From assembly GCF_016097555.1 (NCBI RefSeq), contig NC_054706.1, positions 57,380,884-57,444,883 of the forward strand: a stretch of DNA of 64,000 nucleotides, in the 5' to 3' direction. A program made the translations under genes and the position numbers. Below the pieces are notes generated by a model. That model was given only the letters and a program-made list of their open reading frames with translations. It had not been told where the DNA came from and made no database searches. Positions within the stretch are counted from its first letter, which is position 1. Each line of letters starts with the position of its first letter. Of this stretch, positions 40,509 to 51,495 are shown one piece after another. The DNA is from Gigantopelta aegis (lineage: Eukaryota; Mollusca; Gastropoda; Neomphalida; Peltospiridae).

Positions 40509-40779
40509 TTACCCTTAATATCAACTAAATAACCGTTTTCTTTATGTACATGTACACTTGAATACAAACACAACCCTTAAAATATCAATTCCATCATCTA
40601 ATCGGGAGAGAAAATTACAGTTAAAATGTCCCCACACAATTGATTACGTATTTTCATAATCGATCATCGCATCGGTACAGCCAAAGCGATCAATTTCCAA
40701 TAATCAATCACTGGAACAACACTAGTACCAACAGTTTGATACATTTAAAAATGACGACTTTCTACGTATATGCTGTTGA

Positions 40780-40970
40780 TATATCTAAAGCCGTGGTATG
40801 TACTATCCTGTCTGGGATGGTGCATATAAAAGATCTCTTGATACTAATGGAAAAAATAGCGGGTTTCCTCTCTAAGACTATATGTCATATTTACAAAATG
40901 TTTCACATCCAATAGCCAATGATTAATAAATCAATGTTCTCTAGTGGTGTCAGTAAACAAGACAAACTAA
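40780..40970 (+). mobile_element. 5'-truncated SINE, tail 1
   Basis: Starts at ATATCTAAAGCCGTGGTATG in the core, ends with the tail-1 sequence. Confidence 0.88.
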
Positions 40971-40998
40971 CAAACTAACTGTTCGAATATCTATTACT

Positions 40999-41000
<2 letters not shown>

Positions 41001-41047
<47 letters not shown>
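41001..41047. repeat. Poly-T run of ~47 nt
   Basis: Uninterrupted T run. Confidence 0.97.
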
Positions 41048-41051
<4 letters not shown>

Positions 41052-41225
41052 GAATGACCAAGAACTATTTGTGATGAGTGGTGGGTTACTGGCTTCCATT
41101 TTTGTAGAGGGCAGGCTGATTTAAACATTAATGTGCGAAACAACGTTGATTCATATTTTCATTTCTAAACTACTCACCACGCATGTTTACTAATAATGTT
41201 TAATGGATTGCATCTCTAATTGTGC

Positions 41226-41427
41226 TCGCTCCAACCAGTGACTGGTATATCAGAGGCCGTGGTATATGCTATTGGATGGTGCAGCATATACAAGATCCCT
41301 GACTATACTGATGGATAGCTAGTTTCCTTTCTTCGACTACATATCGAAATTACAAAATGTTTGACATCCAATAGCCGATGATTAATAAATCAATGTGTTC
41401 TAGTGGTGTCGTTAAACAAAACAAATT
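41226..41427 (+). mobile_element. 5'-truncated SINE, tail 1
   Basis: GCTCCAACCAGTGACTGGTA TATCAGAGGCCGTGGTATAT; the core box is decayed (CATATACAAGATCCCTGACT). Confidence 0.85.
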
Positions 41428-41533
41428 TCAACTGTTTTTATCTCATATTGTGAGTAGAGAAATTATGGAAATAAATCGCTAACAGGTTTGAAATTAGCTC
41501 ATTTTGTCTTCATCGTTTTTGCCTGAAGAGTTG

Positions 41534-41555
41534 ACCCCCCCCCCCCCCCACCCCC
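41534..41555. repeat. Poly-C tract
   Basis: About 14 C, then ACCCCC. Confidence 0.9.
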
Positions 41556-41641
41556 AACTCGAGGTTGTTGAGAATTGTCCGAGATGCTTTGGTCGCAAGG
41601 TCGAATCCAGTCGATGAACTGTTGATGTGCATGTGCACCAG

Positions 41642-42045
41642 GACCCCGTTTTACGAAGCGATCTTAGCGCTAGGATCACCTATGCACTTATGGTGATCTT
41701 AGGGCGGGACGTAGCCAAGTGGTAGAGCGCTCGCTGGATGCGCGGTCGGTCTGGGATCGATCCTCGTCGGTGGGCCCATTGGGCTATTTCTCGTCCCAGC
41801 CAGTGCCAGTGCCGTAGTATTTACTATCCTGTCTGTGGGATGGTGCATATAAAAGATCCCTTGCTTCTAATCGAAAAGAGTAGCCCAGGAAGTGGCGACA
41901 GCTGATTACCTCTCTCAATATCTGTGTGGTCCTTAACTATATGTCTAACGATTTATAACCGTAAATAAAATGTGTTGAGTGCGTCGCTAATTAAACCATT
42001 TCCTTATGGTCATCTTAGCGCTAAGACCGCTTCGTAAAACGGGGC
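41642..42045. mobile_element. M6 element split by a SINE
   Basis: CCCCGTTTTACGAAGCGATC TTAGCGCTAGGATCACC at 41644-41680, and its inverted partner at 42012-42045 (CTTAGCGCTAAGACCGCTTC GTAAAACGGGGC). Confidence 0.92.
41703..42002 (+). mobile_element. SINE, head A, tail 2, with 16-bp TSD
   Basis: Full length. TSD CTTATGGTGATCTTAG (41687-41702) and CTTATGGTCATCTTAG (42003-42018), one mismatch, both derived from M6 sequence. Confidence 0.95.
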
Positions 42046-42069
42046 TCTGGTTGCAATTACAGTTCATAC

Positions 42070-42147
42070 TTGTCTGTGTGTGTGTGTCTGTCTGTGTGTG
42101 TGTCTGTGTGTGTATCTCTGTCTGTCTGTCTGTCTGTCTGCCCCTCT

Positions 42148-42225
<78 letters not shown>

Positions 42226-42253
42226 AGAGTGTGTGTGTGTGTGTGTGTGTGTG
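42070..42253. repeat. Compound (GT)n-(CTGT)n-(CT)n-(GT)n microsatellite
   Basis: GT, CTGT and CT blocks in sequence; open frames on both strands are artefacts. Confidence 0.97.
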
Positions 42254-42742
42254 AAATTGAGCAAACACCTTAATAATAATTAGGAACACCTTCAAAATTA
42301 TATTAAATCAACTTTTTTCTTATATATTTCTTAACAAATCATAGATATTTGCCCATGTTGACGAAAACTATAATCCTTTAAATACATCAGACTCAGACTC
42401 GCACCTCAGACTAAGGTATCAATTATTGTGTCATCGTATAAATAAATGTAAATTCCCTTAATGACGCTGGTCATACGGATAAAGTCATTGCGTTTGGATA
42501 AAATACGCCGCGGTCTTCAGAGCTTACACGCTACTGACGGAAGTAAGGGTATAAAGTGTTGATTTCACATTTTAAAATATAAATACATTTTCAACACCTA
42601 ACTCTATGTAATATACTTTTCAGTATGTCAGATCTATGTAAGCACGTACATGGGGTGTTCACGGAATAATGACGAAACGTGCAAAATCACAGGGATACAT
42701 TAATATCTTGGTGGGTTTGGTGTCAGGCGAAGATTACCACAT
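42254..42742. other. Non-coding, no feature recognised
   Basis: No repeat or coding signal that I can support. Confidence 0.5.
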
Positions 42743-43056
42743 AGGCGGGACGTAGGCCAGTGGTAAAAACACTCGCTTGATGCGCGGTCGGTTTAGGATC
42801 GATCCCCGTCGGTAGGCCCAGTAGGGTATTTCTCGTCCCAGCCAGTGCGCCACAACTGGTATATCAAAGGCCGTGGTATGTGCTATCCTGTTTGTGGGAT
42901 GGTGCATATAAAAGACCCCTTGCTACTAATGAACAAATGTAGCGGGTTTCCTCTCTATGATTGTCAAAATTACCATGTGTCCATGTGTTTGACATCCAAT
43001 AGCCGATGCTGAATAAATCAATGAGCTCTAGTGGAGTCGTTAAACAAAACAAACAA
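42743..43056 (+). mobile_element. SINE, head A, tail 1
   Basis: Head GGGACGTAGGCCAGTGGTAA with GGATCGATCCCCG, full core, tail ending GTTAAACAAAACAAACAAAC. Confidence 0.95.
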
Positions 43057-43080
43057 ACTTTTTAAGATTATATTATTGTT

Positions 43081-43376
43081 AAAGTTTTGTTTAAAGACAG
43101 AACTAGAACACATTTATTTATTTATCATCGGCTATTGTACGTCAAACATTTGACATAATATTAATCTTAGAGAGGCAACACGCTACATTTTTCCATCAGT
43201 AGCAATGGATCTTTTATATTCACCATCACACAGATAGAGTAGTACATACCACGGCCTTTGATATACCAGTCGTGGCACACTTGCTCGAACGATAAATAGC
43301 CCAACGGACTGGTATCAATCCTAGACCGACTGCGCATAAGACGAGCGCTTTACCACTGGGCTACAATCCGCTCCCG
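43081..43376 (-). mobile_element. SINE, head A, tail 1
   Basis: Lies tail to tail with the preceding copy, 24 bp apart. Head TTGTAGCCCAGTGGTAAAGC at the right end. Confidence 0.93.
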
Positions 43377-43552
43377 GATCTGTCATATTCACCATCCCAC
43401 AGATAGAATAGTACATACCACAGTCTTTGATATACCAGATGTGGTACACTTGCTCGAACAAGAAATAGCGTAATGGGCCTATTGACGCGGATCGATCCTG
43501 GACCGACCGCGCATCAAGCGAGCGCTGTACCACTAGGCTATATTCCGTCCGC
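43377..43552 (-). mobile_element. SINE, head A, 3' half lost
   Basis: GGACGGAATATAGCCTAGTG GTACAGCGC to TATGACAGATCC; abuts the previous SINE head. Confidence 0.9.
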
Positions 43553-44105
43553 CCAATAATAAGTAACAACATATAGCGCTTTCTCATATTTAATTGATAG
43601 AAAGAATCACAGTTTGGTGTCAGAAGTGCAGCGTTAACAGCAAACATGATGACATTTTAGTAGGCGTTACAGTCATAACACGTGTATGTACATGGTCAGA
43701 ATATTTAGATAGCTAAAAGAAATTGAGCAGTCTGTGATGTACATACAAATACTGAAATGTACTATACGGTTATTAGACACATTATCCAGCATTAAAATAT
43801 AAACATGTTATGCACAAAAGCGATACTAAATCTGATACTAAATACAATCTAATATTAATAAACATATTTAAAAAAAAACTTAAGCTGTATGTTTGATTTG
43901 GATATAGCTCGAGTATCCTCTAGCGTTACTCTAGTATATAACATATAACAAAATAACGCTATTAGAGGACACTCGAAATTGACATAATACTGAACACCAA
44001 ACAAAACAAAAATGTAATATTCAGCTATAACATTAAAAAATATATATTAATACTTTTTTTTAAAATAAAAGATTAAGACATACTGATATTCAACAGAATC
44101 ACAGA
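43553..44105. other. AT-rich non-coding; one small inverted repeat
   Basis: CTCGAGTATCCTCTAGCGTT and AACGCTATTAGAGGACACTC GA at 43906-43978 form a ~20-bp stem. Confidence 0.6.
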
Positions 44106-44109
44106 ATGA

Positions 44110-44190
44110 TTTTCATTTCAACTTATTTTCGTGCTTATATCCAATTAAGGTTCAAGCACGCTGTCCTGTGCACAGGATGATATATCGTTT
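44110..44190 (-). mobile_element. SINE tail-3 fragment
   Basis: Terminal part only (CACAGGACAGCGTGCTTGAA CCTTAATTGGATATAAGCAC GAAAATAAGTTGAAATGAAA). Confidence 0.88.
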
Positions 44191-44205
44191 ATCATTTCAA
44201 AGAAT

Positions 44206-44415
44206 TTCATTTCATTCAACTTATTTTCGTGCTTATATCCAATTAAGGTCTAAGCACGCTGTCCTGGGCACACACCTCAACTATCTGGGCTGTCTGTCCA
44301 GGACAGAGGGTTAGTTGTTAATTGTTAGTAGTTAGTGTGAGCCGGTACCGGGCTGCGAACCCTGTACCTACCAGCCTGTAGTCCAATGGCTTAACCACTG
44401 CGCCACCGAGGCCGA
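44206..44415 (-). mobile_element. SINE, head C variant, tail 3
   Basis: Head CGGCCTCGGTGGCGCAGTGG TTAAGCC, GTACAGGGTTCGCAGCCCGG; tail duplicates that of the fragment 16 bp away. Confidence 0.92.
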
Positions 44416-44689
44416 TTTCAGACAACTAAACCTTTCTAATCAAAGAAATCTATTCTAATCACAAACTAACCATAACACTGATTTGCGTTTCTTTTGGCGT
44501 TCAGTATACTAGTAATTATGTACACAAAACATGGCGAGTTTAGATGTATGACATCAAACATTTGCCGAACACAGGCTTGACATGTGATTTGCGGACTAAA
44601 GTTAAGTCAGGTAGTAAATAACTATGTACAAAAAACTACAGTAGATTTAACAACAAAACAGTGAAATGCCCTTCACGCCACCCCAGCTT

Positions 44690-44737
44690 CCGGTCGCACC
44701 TCAGGCTAGCGTCCTACCACTGAGCTACATCTATTCG
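44690..44737 (-). mobile_element. tRNA-like head remnant
   Basis: ATGTAGCTCAGTGGTAGGAC GCTAGCCTGAGGTGCGACCG; no core follows. Confidence 0.55.
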
Positions 44738-44895
44738 TTATTAATCCCCTACTGGACTAATCGGAGGGGCTATAGGTTTCATTTCTGTCCTGTCTGTCTG
44801 TCCCACATATAGCTTTCCGGATGTTTTTTGTTTTTTACCACATTGCCTTGAGGTACTGCGCCGAAATTTTGTTTAGCGTTATGCTCTTAAGGTAC

Positions 44896-44926
44896 TGAGA
44901 TCGCTTCGTAAAACGGGACCCTGTTA
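44896..44926. mobile_element. M6 end fragment
   Basis: GAGATCGCTTCGTAAAACGG GACC matches the M6 terminus. Confidence 0.7.
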
Positions 44927-44934
44927 TAGATAAA

Positions 44935-45340
44935 GTTTGACCTTTATTGCGATTAACCCATTTTTCACATAGTTATGGCCCTTGAACTTAGGAGATAATA
45001 AAAGTAGTTTTTTTCGAATTAAAAAAAAAATAATTGCAATGCCTAAAAATATTGAGCTGAATTTTTGTGTATAACTTCATCATGTTCTGTTACGAATGTC
45101 TTCCATGTCAGTTTACCAATTTTTCACGCAGTTATAGCCCTTGAAAGCAGAAGATATATGAAAACCTGTTTTCGGGACTTTGTTTTTGGAATGCCTGAAA
45201 ATATTGAGATGAAATTGTGTATATTGCTTTACCATGCACTGTAACAGATCAAATTTTAAGTTTCATGGCAATCTACACGTTTTCATAATAATGGCCATTG
45301 AATGCAACAGATACGAAAATTTGTTGGGCCCGGAAGGGGA
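44935..45340. repeat. Degenerate ~160-bp tandem repeat
   Basis: Three decayed units share ATTTTTCACRYAGTTATRGC CCTTGAA, AGATAWATGAAA, AATGCCTRAAAATATTGAG and GTRTATARCTTYAYCATG. Common style of molluscan interspersed tandem repeat; non-coding. Confidence 0.7.
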
Positions 45341-45545
45341 CATGTATTACATTACTCATCAGAATGCTCGTATACCCAGATGATCTAGAGCGAACAGCGA
45401 GGCCCGACAGTTTGTACACCCACAACTTCCGCCTGCAGAAACGTTTTTGAAAAAAAAAATAACTTGGCATGTTACGTCTAAACATGTCTCACTACCATAC
45501 AACAATGCTGATAGACTCGCTGTCTATCCCACACTCTCATAAATC

Positions 45546-46017
45546 TTAAAGGTGCTATGTCAAAGTTGCAATAATGGCGGTTCCCGCCAAAAATATTTTA
45601 AAATGTTTGCTTTGAAACATAAAGTTTATACCTTCAGCTATATGCCTATAAAACATTACAACCAAATAATTCCATTACTAGTAGAACAAAATATATTTTT
45701 GGAGAATCTTGAGAGTGTTTCACACGCATTAACTAGTGAAGTCATTATTTATGCGAACACATTCAACACACTAAGTTTACCCAGATTGTTTTGTGGTCAA
45801 CTGGCAAAAGAAACAAAGATGGTGGTCATGCTATATTTAGCCACAAATTATTCGGGAAACCCCTCTTGTCGTCCATTGCAAGACTTTTTAAAATTATTAT
45901 TCTAGAGTTAATTATGGAAAAAATATGTGTGGGATAGATTAATTTGTAATTATTTATTACAAATAAATGTGAAAATAACAAAATTTTGTAATTTCAACTT
46001 TGACATAGCACCTTTAA
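45546..46017 (+). mobile_element. M5 element, ~470 bp
   Basis: TTAAAGGTGCTATGTCAAAG TTG at left and CAACTTTGACATAGCACCTT TAA at right are perfect inverted repeats of ~26 bp with TTAA at both edges. The 117-codon frame inside shows no known domain. Confidence 0.92.
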
Positions 46018-46137
46018 TTGATATTTTCATTAAAAATAGTCCTAATGTAACAATATTAGCTAAAAAAATCTACGTATTCCATTGGTTCATTTTAACTTAC
46101 ACAAGATGAAGATAAAATAAATTTTATTTACACATGG

Positions 46138-46138
<1 letters not shown>

Positions 46139-46181
<43 letters not shown>
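46139..46181. repeat. (TA)n microsatellite
   Basis: About 21 TA units. Confidence 0.97.
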
Positions 46182-46187
<6 letters not shown>

Positions 46188-46243
46188 TTAAGATACGAAA
46201 AAGCACCGTGTTTTTCACATAATGAAATACGTCAATATTTAAT

Positions 46244-46348
46244 AATGATGATGATGATAATAATAATAATAATAATAAGATACACAGAAAATTACTACAA
46301 TGCCCTGATGAGGATGAACATGAATACGATGATGATGATGATGATGAA

Positions 46349-46380
<32 letters not shown>

Positions 46381-46396
46381 CGATGACGACGATACA
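46244..46396. repeat. (ATG/ATA)n trinucleotide repeats
   Basis: ATGATGATGATAATAATAAT block and a longer GATGATGATGATGATGATGA block ~40 bp apart. Confidence 0.95.
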
Positions 46397-46572
46397 ACAA
46401 AGTAAATTAATAATACAATTATATATAATATACAACAATAAAGTGTTATAATGAAAGATGACGATTGTAAGCATTAAATTATACAATAATTTAATAACAA
46501 TAAATTGCACTTTTAGCATCATGTTTACAGCATAGAGATAAAATACAACTCATTAATCTGAACGTTATGTCT

Positions 46573-46792
46573 AATGCTAGGATTACCAACTGCCAGCAGG
46601 AAGTTGGCCAACTTTCTGCTGTCACGACTTCTACGACTGTCTAGTCGCCCTTACAAGTCGATTCTCGAAGTATAACCTGTTAGTTGTCAATCTGAGCGCA
46701 CCCGTCGGAGGTCAAGAGTTGGGGAAATGACAACGCAACCGTCGAGTTGGTCGACTTTCTGCTGGCAGTTGACAGTCTGATACTAGCATTAC
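46573..46792 (+). mobile_element. M1 element, full length
   Basis: TAATGCTAGGATTACCAACT .. GACAGTCTGATACTAGCATTA. Confidence 0.88.
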
Positions 46793-46799
46793 ACGCGTG

Positions 46800-47200
46800 T
46801 AACTACATACATTTACACTGCTTAAACAGGCACGGCGGAGCAGAGGGTGGGGCTGGGGGGATGGAAGAGATTAATTTTATTTGTAAAATGCAGGAAATTG
46901 CATTTCAGGACATCTAGTTTTAAAAAATTCACGGGGGAAGATACCACCGAACCTCCTAGAAACTTTGCTTTGCGCCTTCAATCTCAGTCAGCCCCCTACC
47001 TATGTCTACTTGCTTCCGCCGTACCTATTAAACACCTGCGTTTAAGAAAATTCGGCCCTATGTGAATTAAAAAAACAAAATAAAATAAAACAACTCCCCC
47101 CCCCAAAAAAAAAACCACACACCAAAAAACACAAAAAAACACCAACCGCGCCCAACAAATTCAAAACAAATTTCAAATGAAGACGTAAATCAGTAACACC
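46800..47200. other. Region downstream of the receptor gene
   Basis: Probably includes the receptor 3' UTR. Contains a C/A-rich tract at 47090-47150; no other feature. Confidence 0.45.
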
Positions 47201-47205
47201 TTTAA

Positions 47206-48004
47206 TCAGGAGCCTATGTCAGGCGGATTGTCCACAGGTGTGTCGTTCGTGGAAATTGTGTCACTGTTTCTCTGATAAAGACTGATATTCTCCACAGTTA
47301 GATTGGGTCGTTTGAACGCCAGCTTCACGTGCCCGTTGGAATAATCGACGGTCATGTGCCGCGTGCTGGAATAGTATCTACTAAACACCAACTGCTGAGA
47401 CTCCGAGGACGAAGCACATATGAGCATCAGCCGAATCCTGCCTCTGATTCGCTTGCTGAACAGGCAGTAGACCAGTGGATTCATGCACGTGTTGGACGTC
47501 CCGAGCCACTGCGCTAGAGGCATTATGGAGTTCTGGAGTATGCCCATCTCGTCGCTGGTGTCATCGGGACGAAAGAAATACAGTTTGATCTGCACGGCGT
47601 ACAACGGCAGCCACGACAGGGCAAACAGCAGGACGACGACCACCAGCATCTTGACGACCCTGATCTTCGACTTGAGGATGACTCCCCTCTCCGTGGTGAT
47701 GCCCGGCGCGTCCCTGTTCCACACCCTCAGGCCGATCATGACGTAGCACAGCACGATGAAGACGAGCGGGATGGCGTAGCACAGGAGGAAGACGGCGACG
47801 AAGAAGTCTCGGTCCTGCCCGGTGGTGGGCCACGTCTGGTAGCAGACGTAGAGGACCTGGATGCTGGTGCGGTACTCGACCTGGTTATAGTACAGCGCCC
47901 AAGGGATCATGATGGTCAGCGCCACGCACCAGATCACCACGATTATCATCCTAGCGATACGCATCGTCATCTTCAGTCGCAGGACGAAACAGATGGCTAT
48001 GAAT
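47206..48004 (-). CDS. Neuropeptide GPCR, last exon (TM4-TM7 and tail)
   Basis: Acceptor TTGCATTCATTTTCAG; the exon starts with the last base of an Arg codon and gives FIAICFVLRLKM after TM3. TM4 is MIIVVIWCVALTIMIPWALY, TM5 FVAVFLLCYAIPLVFIVLCY, intracellular loop VWNRDAPG..KSKIRVVK, TM6 MLVVVVLLFALSWLPLYAVQ, and TM7 PLAQWLGTSNTCMNPLVYCL with the NPxxY motif. A ~70-residue Ser/Thr-rich tail follows. The FALSWLPLY and AQWLG.SN..NP patterns match SIFamide/NPFF-type receptors. Other peptide receptors of this branch remain possible. Codon use is markedly GC-richer than the surroundings. 265 residues plus stop. Confidence 0.92.
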
Positions 48005-48071
48005 CTGAAAATGAATGCAAGAACAAAAGCATTGTTAGTGTTTTCAGGAGGCATAAATCCATATGGAAAAA

Positions 48072-48390
48072 AAGAAAGAAATGTTTTATTTAACACATCA
48101 ACACATTGTATTTACGGTCATATGGCGTCGGACATATGGTTAAGGACGACACAGATATTGAGAGAGGAAACCCGCTGTCGCCACTTCATGGGCTATTCTT
48201 TTCGATTAGCAGCAAGAGATCTTTATGTGCACCATCCCACAGACAGGGTAGTACATACCACGACTTTTGATATACCAGTCGTAGTGCACTGGCTGGAACG
48301 AGAAATAGCCCAATGGATCCACCGACGGGGATCGATCCCACACCGGTCGCGCATCGAGCGAGCGCTGTACCACTGGGCTACGTCTCGCCC
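48072..48390 (-). mobile_element. SINE, head A, tail 2, 67 bp from the receptor's last exon
   Basis: Head GGGCGAGACGTAGCCCAGTG GTACAGCGC; tail end AAACATTTCTTTCTTT lies just upstream of the intron's 3' splice region. Confidence 0.95.
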
Positions 48391-48399
48391 AATTCCACA

Positions 48400-49045
48400 T
48401 GGAGCGCTGAGAGAGGAGAGATGGGGGGGGGGGGGGGGGGGCATTTGTGTTTCGAGCATGGATTCAGATGGAGCGCCGGGGCAGGAAAGAGGGTGGAGGG
48501 AACACATTGGTGTTTCGGGAATGGATTCAGATGCAGCGTCGGGGGAGGTGTGGCTGGAAGGGAGCACATTCGTGTAGCGTGTGCCGGGTGAGGAGGGGGA
48601 GAAAGAGATGGGGGAGCACAGTCCGAATTTGGTGGGCAATTTCGGGCAAATATGGAACAGATATTCGAACACAAGATGCTAGACAGACCTTTTTACCATA
48701 TATTTCCATGATTCTACCCTCCAAATTACGCCATGTGCACATGCGCAGTGATTCGTTTGCAACCCTATATAGATTTTTGGTAGTAATGCTAATATGAATA
48801 AATGTTGTTATCCAGATTCGGGTATTTTCGTTTAATTCGAGCAAAAGCCAGCCTGTCCCCCCCCCCCCCCCCCCCCCTCCCCCATACAAAAATGGGAGCC
48901 CGTACGCCTATACAGGTGGCATGGATCCAAATAGAGCGCTGGGGGTGAACAGGATGAGCGGAGCACATTGGTATTTCAGGCAAAGATCCAAATGGAACGT
49001 CGGGGGAGGACAGGGTTTGGGGGGGGGGGGGGGGGGTGCACATTC
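48400..49045. repeat. G-rich ~55-65-bp degenerate repeat with long poly-G/C tracts
   Basis: Motif GGAGCACATTGGTRTTTCRG GMAWRGATYCARATGGARCG YCGGGGGAGGA recurs at 48440-48590 and 48915-49020. Runs of 14-20 G or C at 48424-48441, 48857-48877 and 49018-49036. Open frames through it are artefacts. Confidence 0.8.
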
Positions 49046-49189
49046 CGAACGTCAATGTGGCCAGAAAATCTATAGTTGTTTTTTCCGAAAGGTGTGTATG
49101 TTTTGCACTCAGCCAACTCCCGACTGATTATCAATAGGTGCGCGATGGGCAAAAGATATGCAGTTTTAATTTGCGAACTTTCATTGGAA

Positions 49190-49275
49190 CGTGTGTGTAT
49201 GTGTGTGTGTATGTATGTGTGTGTATGTATGTGTATGTATGTGTATATATGTGTGTATATGAGTATATATGAGTA
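49190..49275. repeat. (GTGTAT)n microsatellite
   Basis: GTGTGTATGTGTGTGTATGT and related. Confidence 0.95.
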
Positions 49276-49554
49276 TGTTAATATGTGCTTATCGAGCATT
49301 CCAAAATAGGTCTACGTAAGTAACTATACACAAATATACGTGTTTTTTCTCTCCGTTCTTAAACAATTCCAGTCAGCCATCTGTAATGTATGTGTACTGA
49401 ACACCTCCACTCGTTATATCTAGTTTGAAGTATTGATACTGCTACGCGGTGTGAATCACTCCAGACTGCCACTGACACACTGAAGTATCGTTGGTAAAAA
49501 CGTAATATTAGTGAAGTTGACAGTTTAAGACGTTCTGGGCTTTTTATTAGAGGG

Positions 49555-49578
49555 GCGGAACGTAGATCAGTGGTAAGA
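49555..49578 (+). mobile_element. SINE head-A A-box remnant
   Basis: GGGCGGAACGTAGATCAGTG GTAA only, directly before the CA repeat. Confidence 0.6.
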
Positions 49579-49598
49579 CGACGCCCCCTCGAAAAAAA

Positions 49599-49600
<2 letters not shown>

Positions 49601-49654
<54 letters not shown>
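49601..49654. repeat. (CA)n microsatellite
   Basis: About 27 CA units. Confidence 0.98.
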
Positions 49655-49658
<4 letters not shown>

Positions 49659-49885
49659 ATACCTCAGCAAAAAAATTACAGCAATCTCCCCAAAGAAAAA
49701 AACAAAACAAAAAAACCCACACACTAAAACCCCCAAAACAAACACGAAGGTAATGTGTAATTTAAAGATAAAAATATGTAAAGACAAAATATAATTTTGT
49801 TTCGCGACCTATGTCTACGACCTTTCACACACAGGTCGCTCATTCGTCTACCACCATTCGTCGTGTCGTTATTTCTTGTAGCAGC

Positions 49886-50250
49886 TTAAAGGGACACGCC
49901 CTTGTTTTTAAACACTAAGGCATATTTTTGACTATTATAGCCGATTTTGATAACCGAAATCATACTTTACTTAGATTTTATGGTTTAAATTATCAATTTA
50001 CGTACATCCGAAGTGATGTTGGTCATCCTGGTGTTTTTAACATCACAAAGTGCTTTACTCATAATTTTTAAAAACGCACGTGCGTCTCAGAAGTAACAGT
50101 TATGGAGTCGAGTTTTAGTCTATTTTTAGAGGGTATTTCACCGTTTCAAAGTCACAGACTCATGTTTCACGCAATTGCAGCTTTATCCAGATGTGTTACA
50201 GGTTTGTAGATTAACTAAACTTGGTGTTAATTTTCACGGGTTGAAACTAG
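49886..50250 (+). mobile_element. M3 element, right end degraded
   Basis: TTAAAGGGACACGCCCTTGT at left, CACGGGTTGAAACTAGGGTA at right; interior CACGTGCGTCTCAGAAGTAA matches the 13404 copy. Confidence 0.88.
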
Positions 50251-50418
50251 GGTAATGTAGTCCGGTTTAGGAAACAGTTCCTCATAAATAAATACTGTAA
50301 ACTTCTGATATGCTTTTAGAAATCTTTCTTTGATAATTACTCGCAGATTGATCTCTGTTACTCTGTATTATTTAAATTACCCATTGGTTTGAAGTTACTT
50401 GTTATAAAGTAAAATTTA

Positions 50419-50728
50419 AAGTTTGTTTTGTTTAACAACACCACTAACGCACATTGATTAATTAATCATCGGCTATTGAATTTCAAACATTTGGTCATTC
50501 TGACACGTAGTCATAAGAGGAAAACCGCTACATTTTCCCCAATGTAGCAAGGGATCTTTTATATGCACTTTCTCACAGACAGGAAAGCACATACCACGAC
50601 CTTTGACCAGTTGTTGTGCAGTGGTTGGAACGAGAAAAAATCCAATAAATTGAATGGATCCACTGATGTGGTTTGATCCTGCGACGCAAGCTTCTAAAGC
50701 GAGGACACCTGACTGAGCTAAATGCCGC
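50419..50728 (-). mobile_element. SINE, head B, tail 1
   Basis: Head GGCGGCATTTAGCTCAGTCA GG, CGCAGGATCAAACCAC; full length. Confidence 0.94.
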
Positions 50729-50751
50729 CCATTACTTGTTATATGACAACA

Positions 50752-51140
50752 GAAAGAAAGACAGAAATGTTTTATTTAACGACGCATTCAACACATTTTA
50801 TTTACGGTTATATGGCGTCAGACATATGGTTAAGGACCATACAGATTTTGAGAGGAAACCCGCTGTTGCCACTACATGGGCTACTCTTCCGATTAGCAAT
50901 AAGGGATCTTTTATTTTCGCTTCCCACAGGCAGGATAGCACAAACCATGGCCTTTGTTGAACCAGTTATGGATCACTGGTCGGTGCAAGTGGTTTACACC
51001 TACCCATTGAGCCTTGCGGAGCACTCACTCAGGGTTTGGAGTCGGTATCTGGATTAAAAATCCCATGCCTCGACTGGGATCCGAACCCAGTACCTACCAG
51101 CCTGTAGACCGATGGCCTACCACGACGCCACCGAGGCCGG
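50752..51140 (-). mobile_element. SINE, head C, tail 2, with 14-bp TSD
   Basis: Complete; TATATGACAACAGA at about 50738-50751 and 51141-51154. Confidence 0.95.
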
Positions 51141-51231
51141 TATATGACAACAGAGCAAGTGGTATAGTGTCATTTGTATAACAGCAACACGAGGCGGTGT
51201 TCTGGCATGAGGGTGGCTAACTGAAATGTCA

Positions 51232-51495
51232 TTTTCATTTCATTTCAACTTATTTTCGTGCTTATATCCAATTAAGGTTCAAGCACGCTGTGCTGGGTAC
51301 ACACCTCAACAATCTGGGCTGTCTATCCAGGACAGACGGTTAGTTGTTAGTGGTTAGTGGTTAGTGAGAGAGAAGAGGGTGTAGCGGTAAAAATTGAGTC
51401 GTTAAAAGTGACTCTGGGTGGAAGTTGGTATCGGGCTGCGAACCCTGTATCTACCAGCCTTATGTCCGATGGCTTAATCACGACACCACCGTGCT
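51232..51495 (-). mobile_element. SINE, head C variant, tail 3
   Basis: GGTGGTGTCGTGATTAAGCC at head, tail CCAATTAAGGTTCAAGCACG complement; near full length. Confidence 0.92.

Larger units (their letters stand above)
39773..40724 (+). mobile_element. hAT-like non-autonomous element with 8-bp TSD, carrying two SINEs
   Basis: Ends CAGTGTTGGTTATTGG and CCAATAATCAATCACTGGAA CAACACTA are inverted; flanking GTGCCAAC (39765-39772) and GTACCAAC (40725-40732) differ by one base, the 8-bp TSD expected of hAT. CGATTAT/ATAATCGAT motifs fill the subterminal parts. Without the SINEs it is ~440 bp. No transposase frame. Confidence 0.85.

Noticed and set aside
45552-45905. 117-codon frame
   Set aside because: Lies wholly inside the M5 non-autonomous element; no transposase or other domain.
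47561-48577. Plus-strand and alternative-frame ORFs over the receptor exon
   Set aside because: Shadows of the GC-rich receptor coding strand; the minus-strand frame has all TM and NPxxY motifs.
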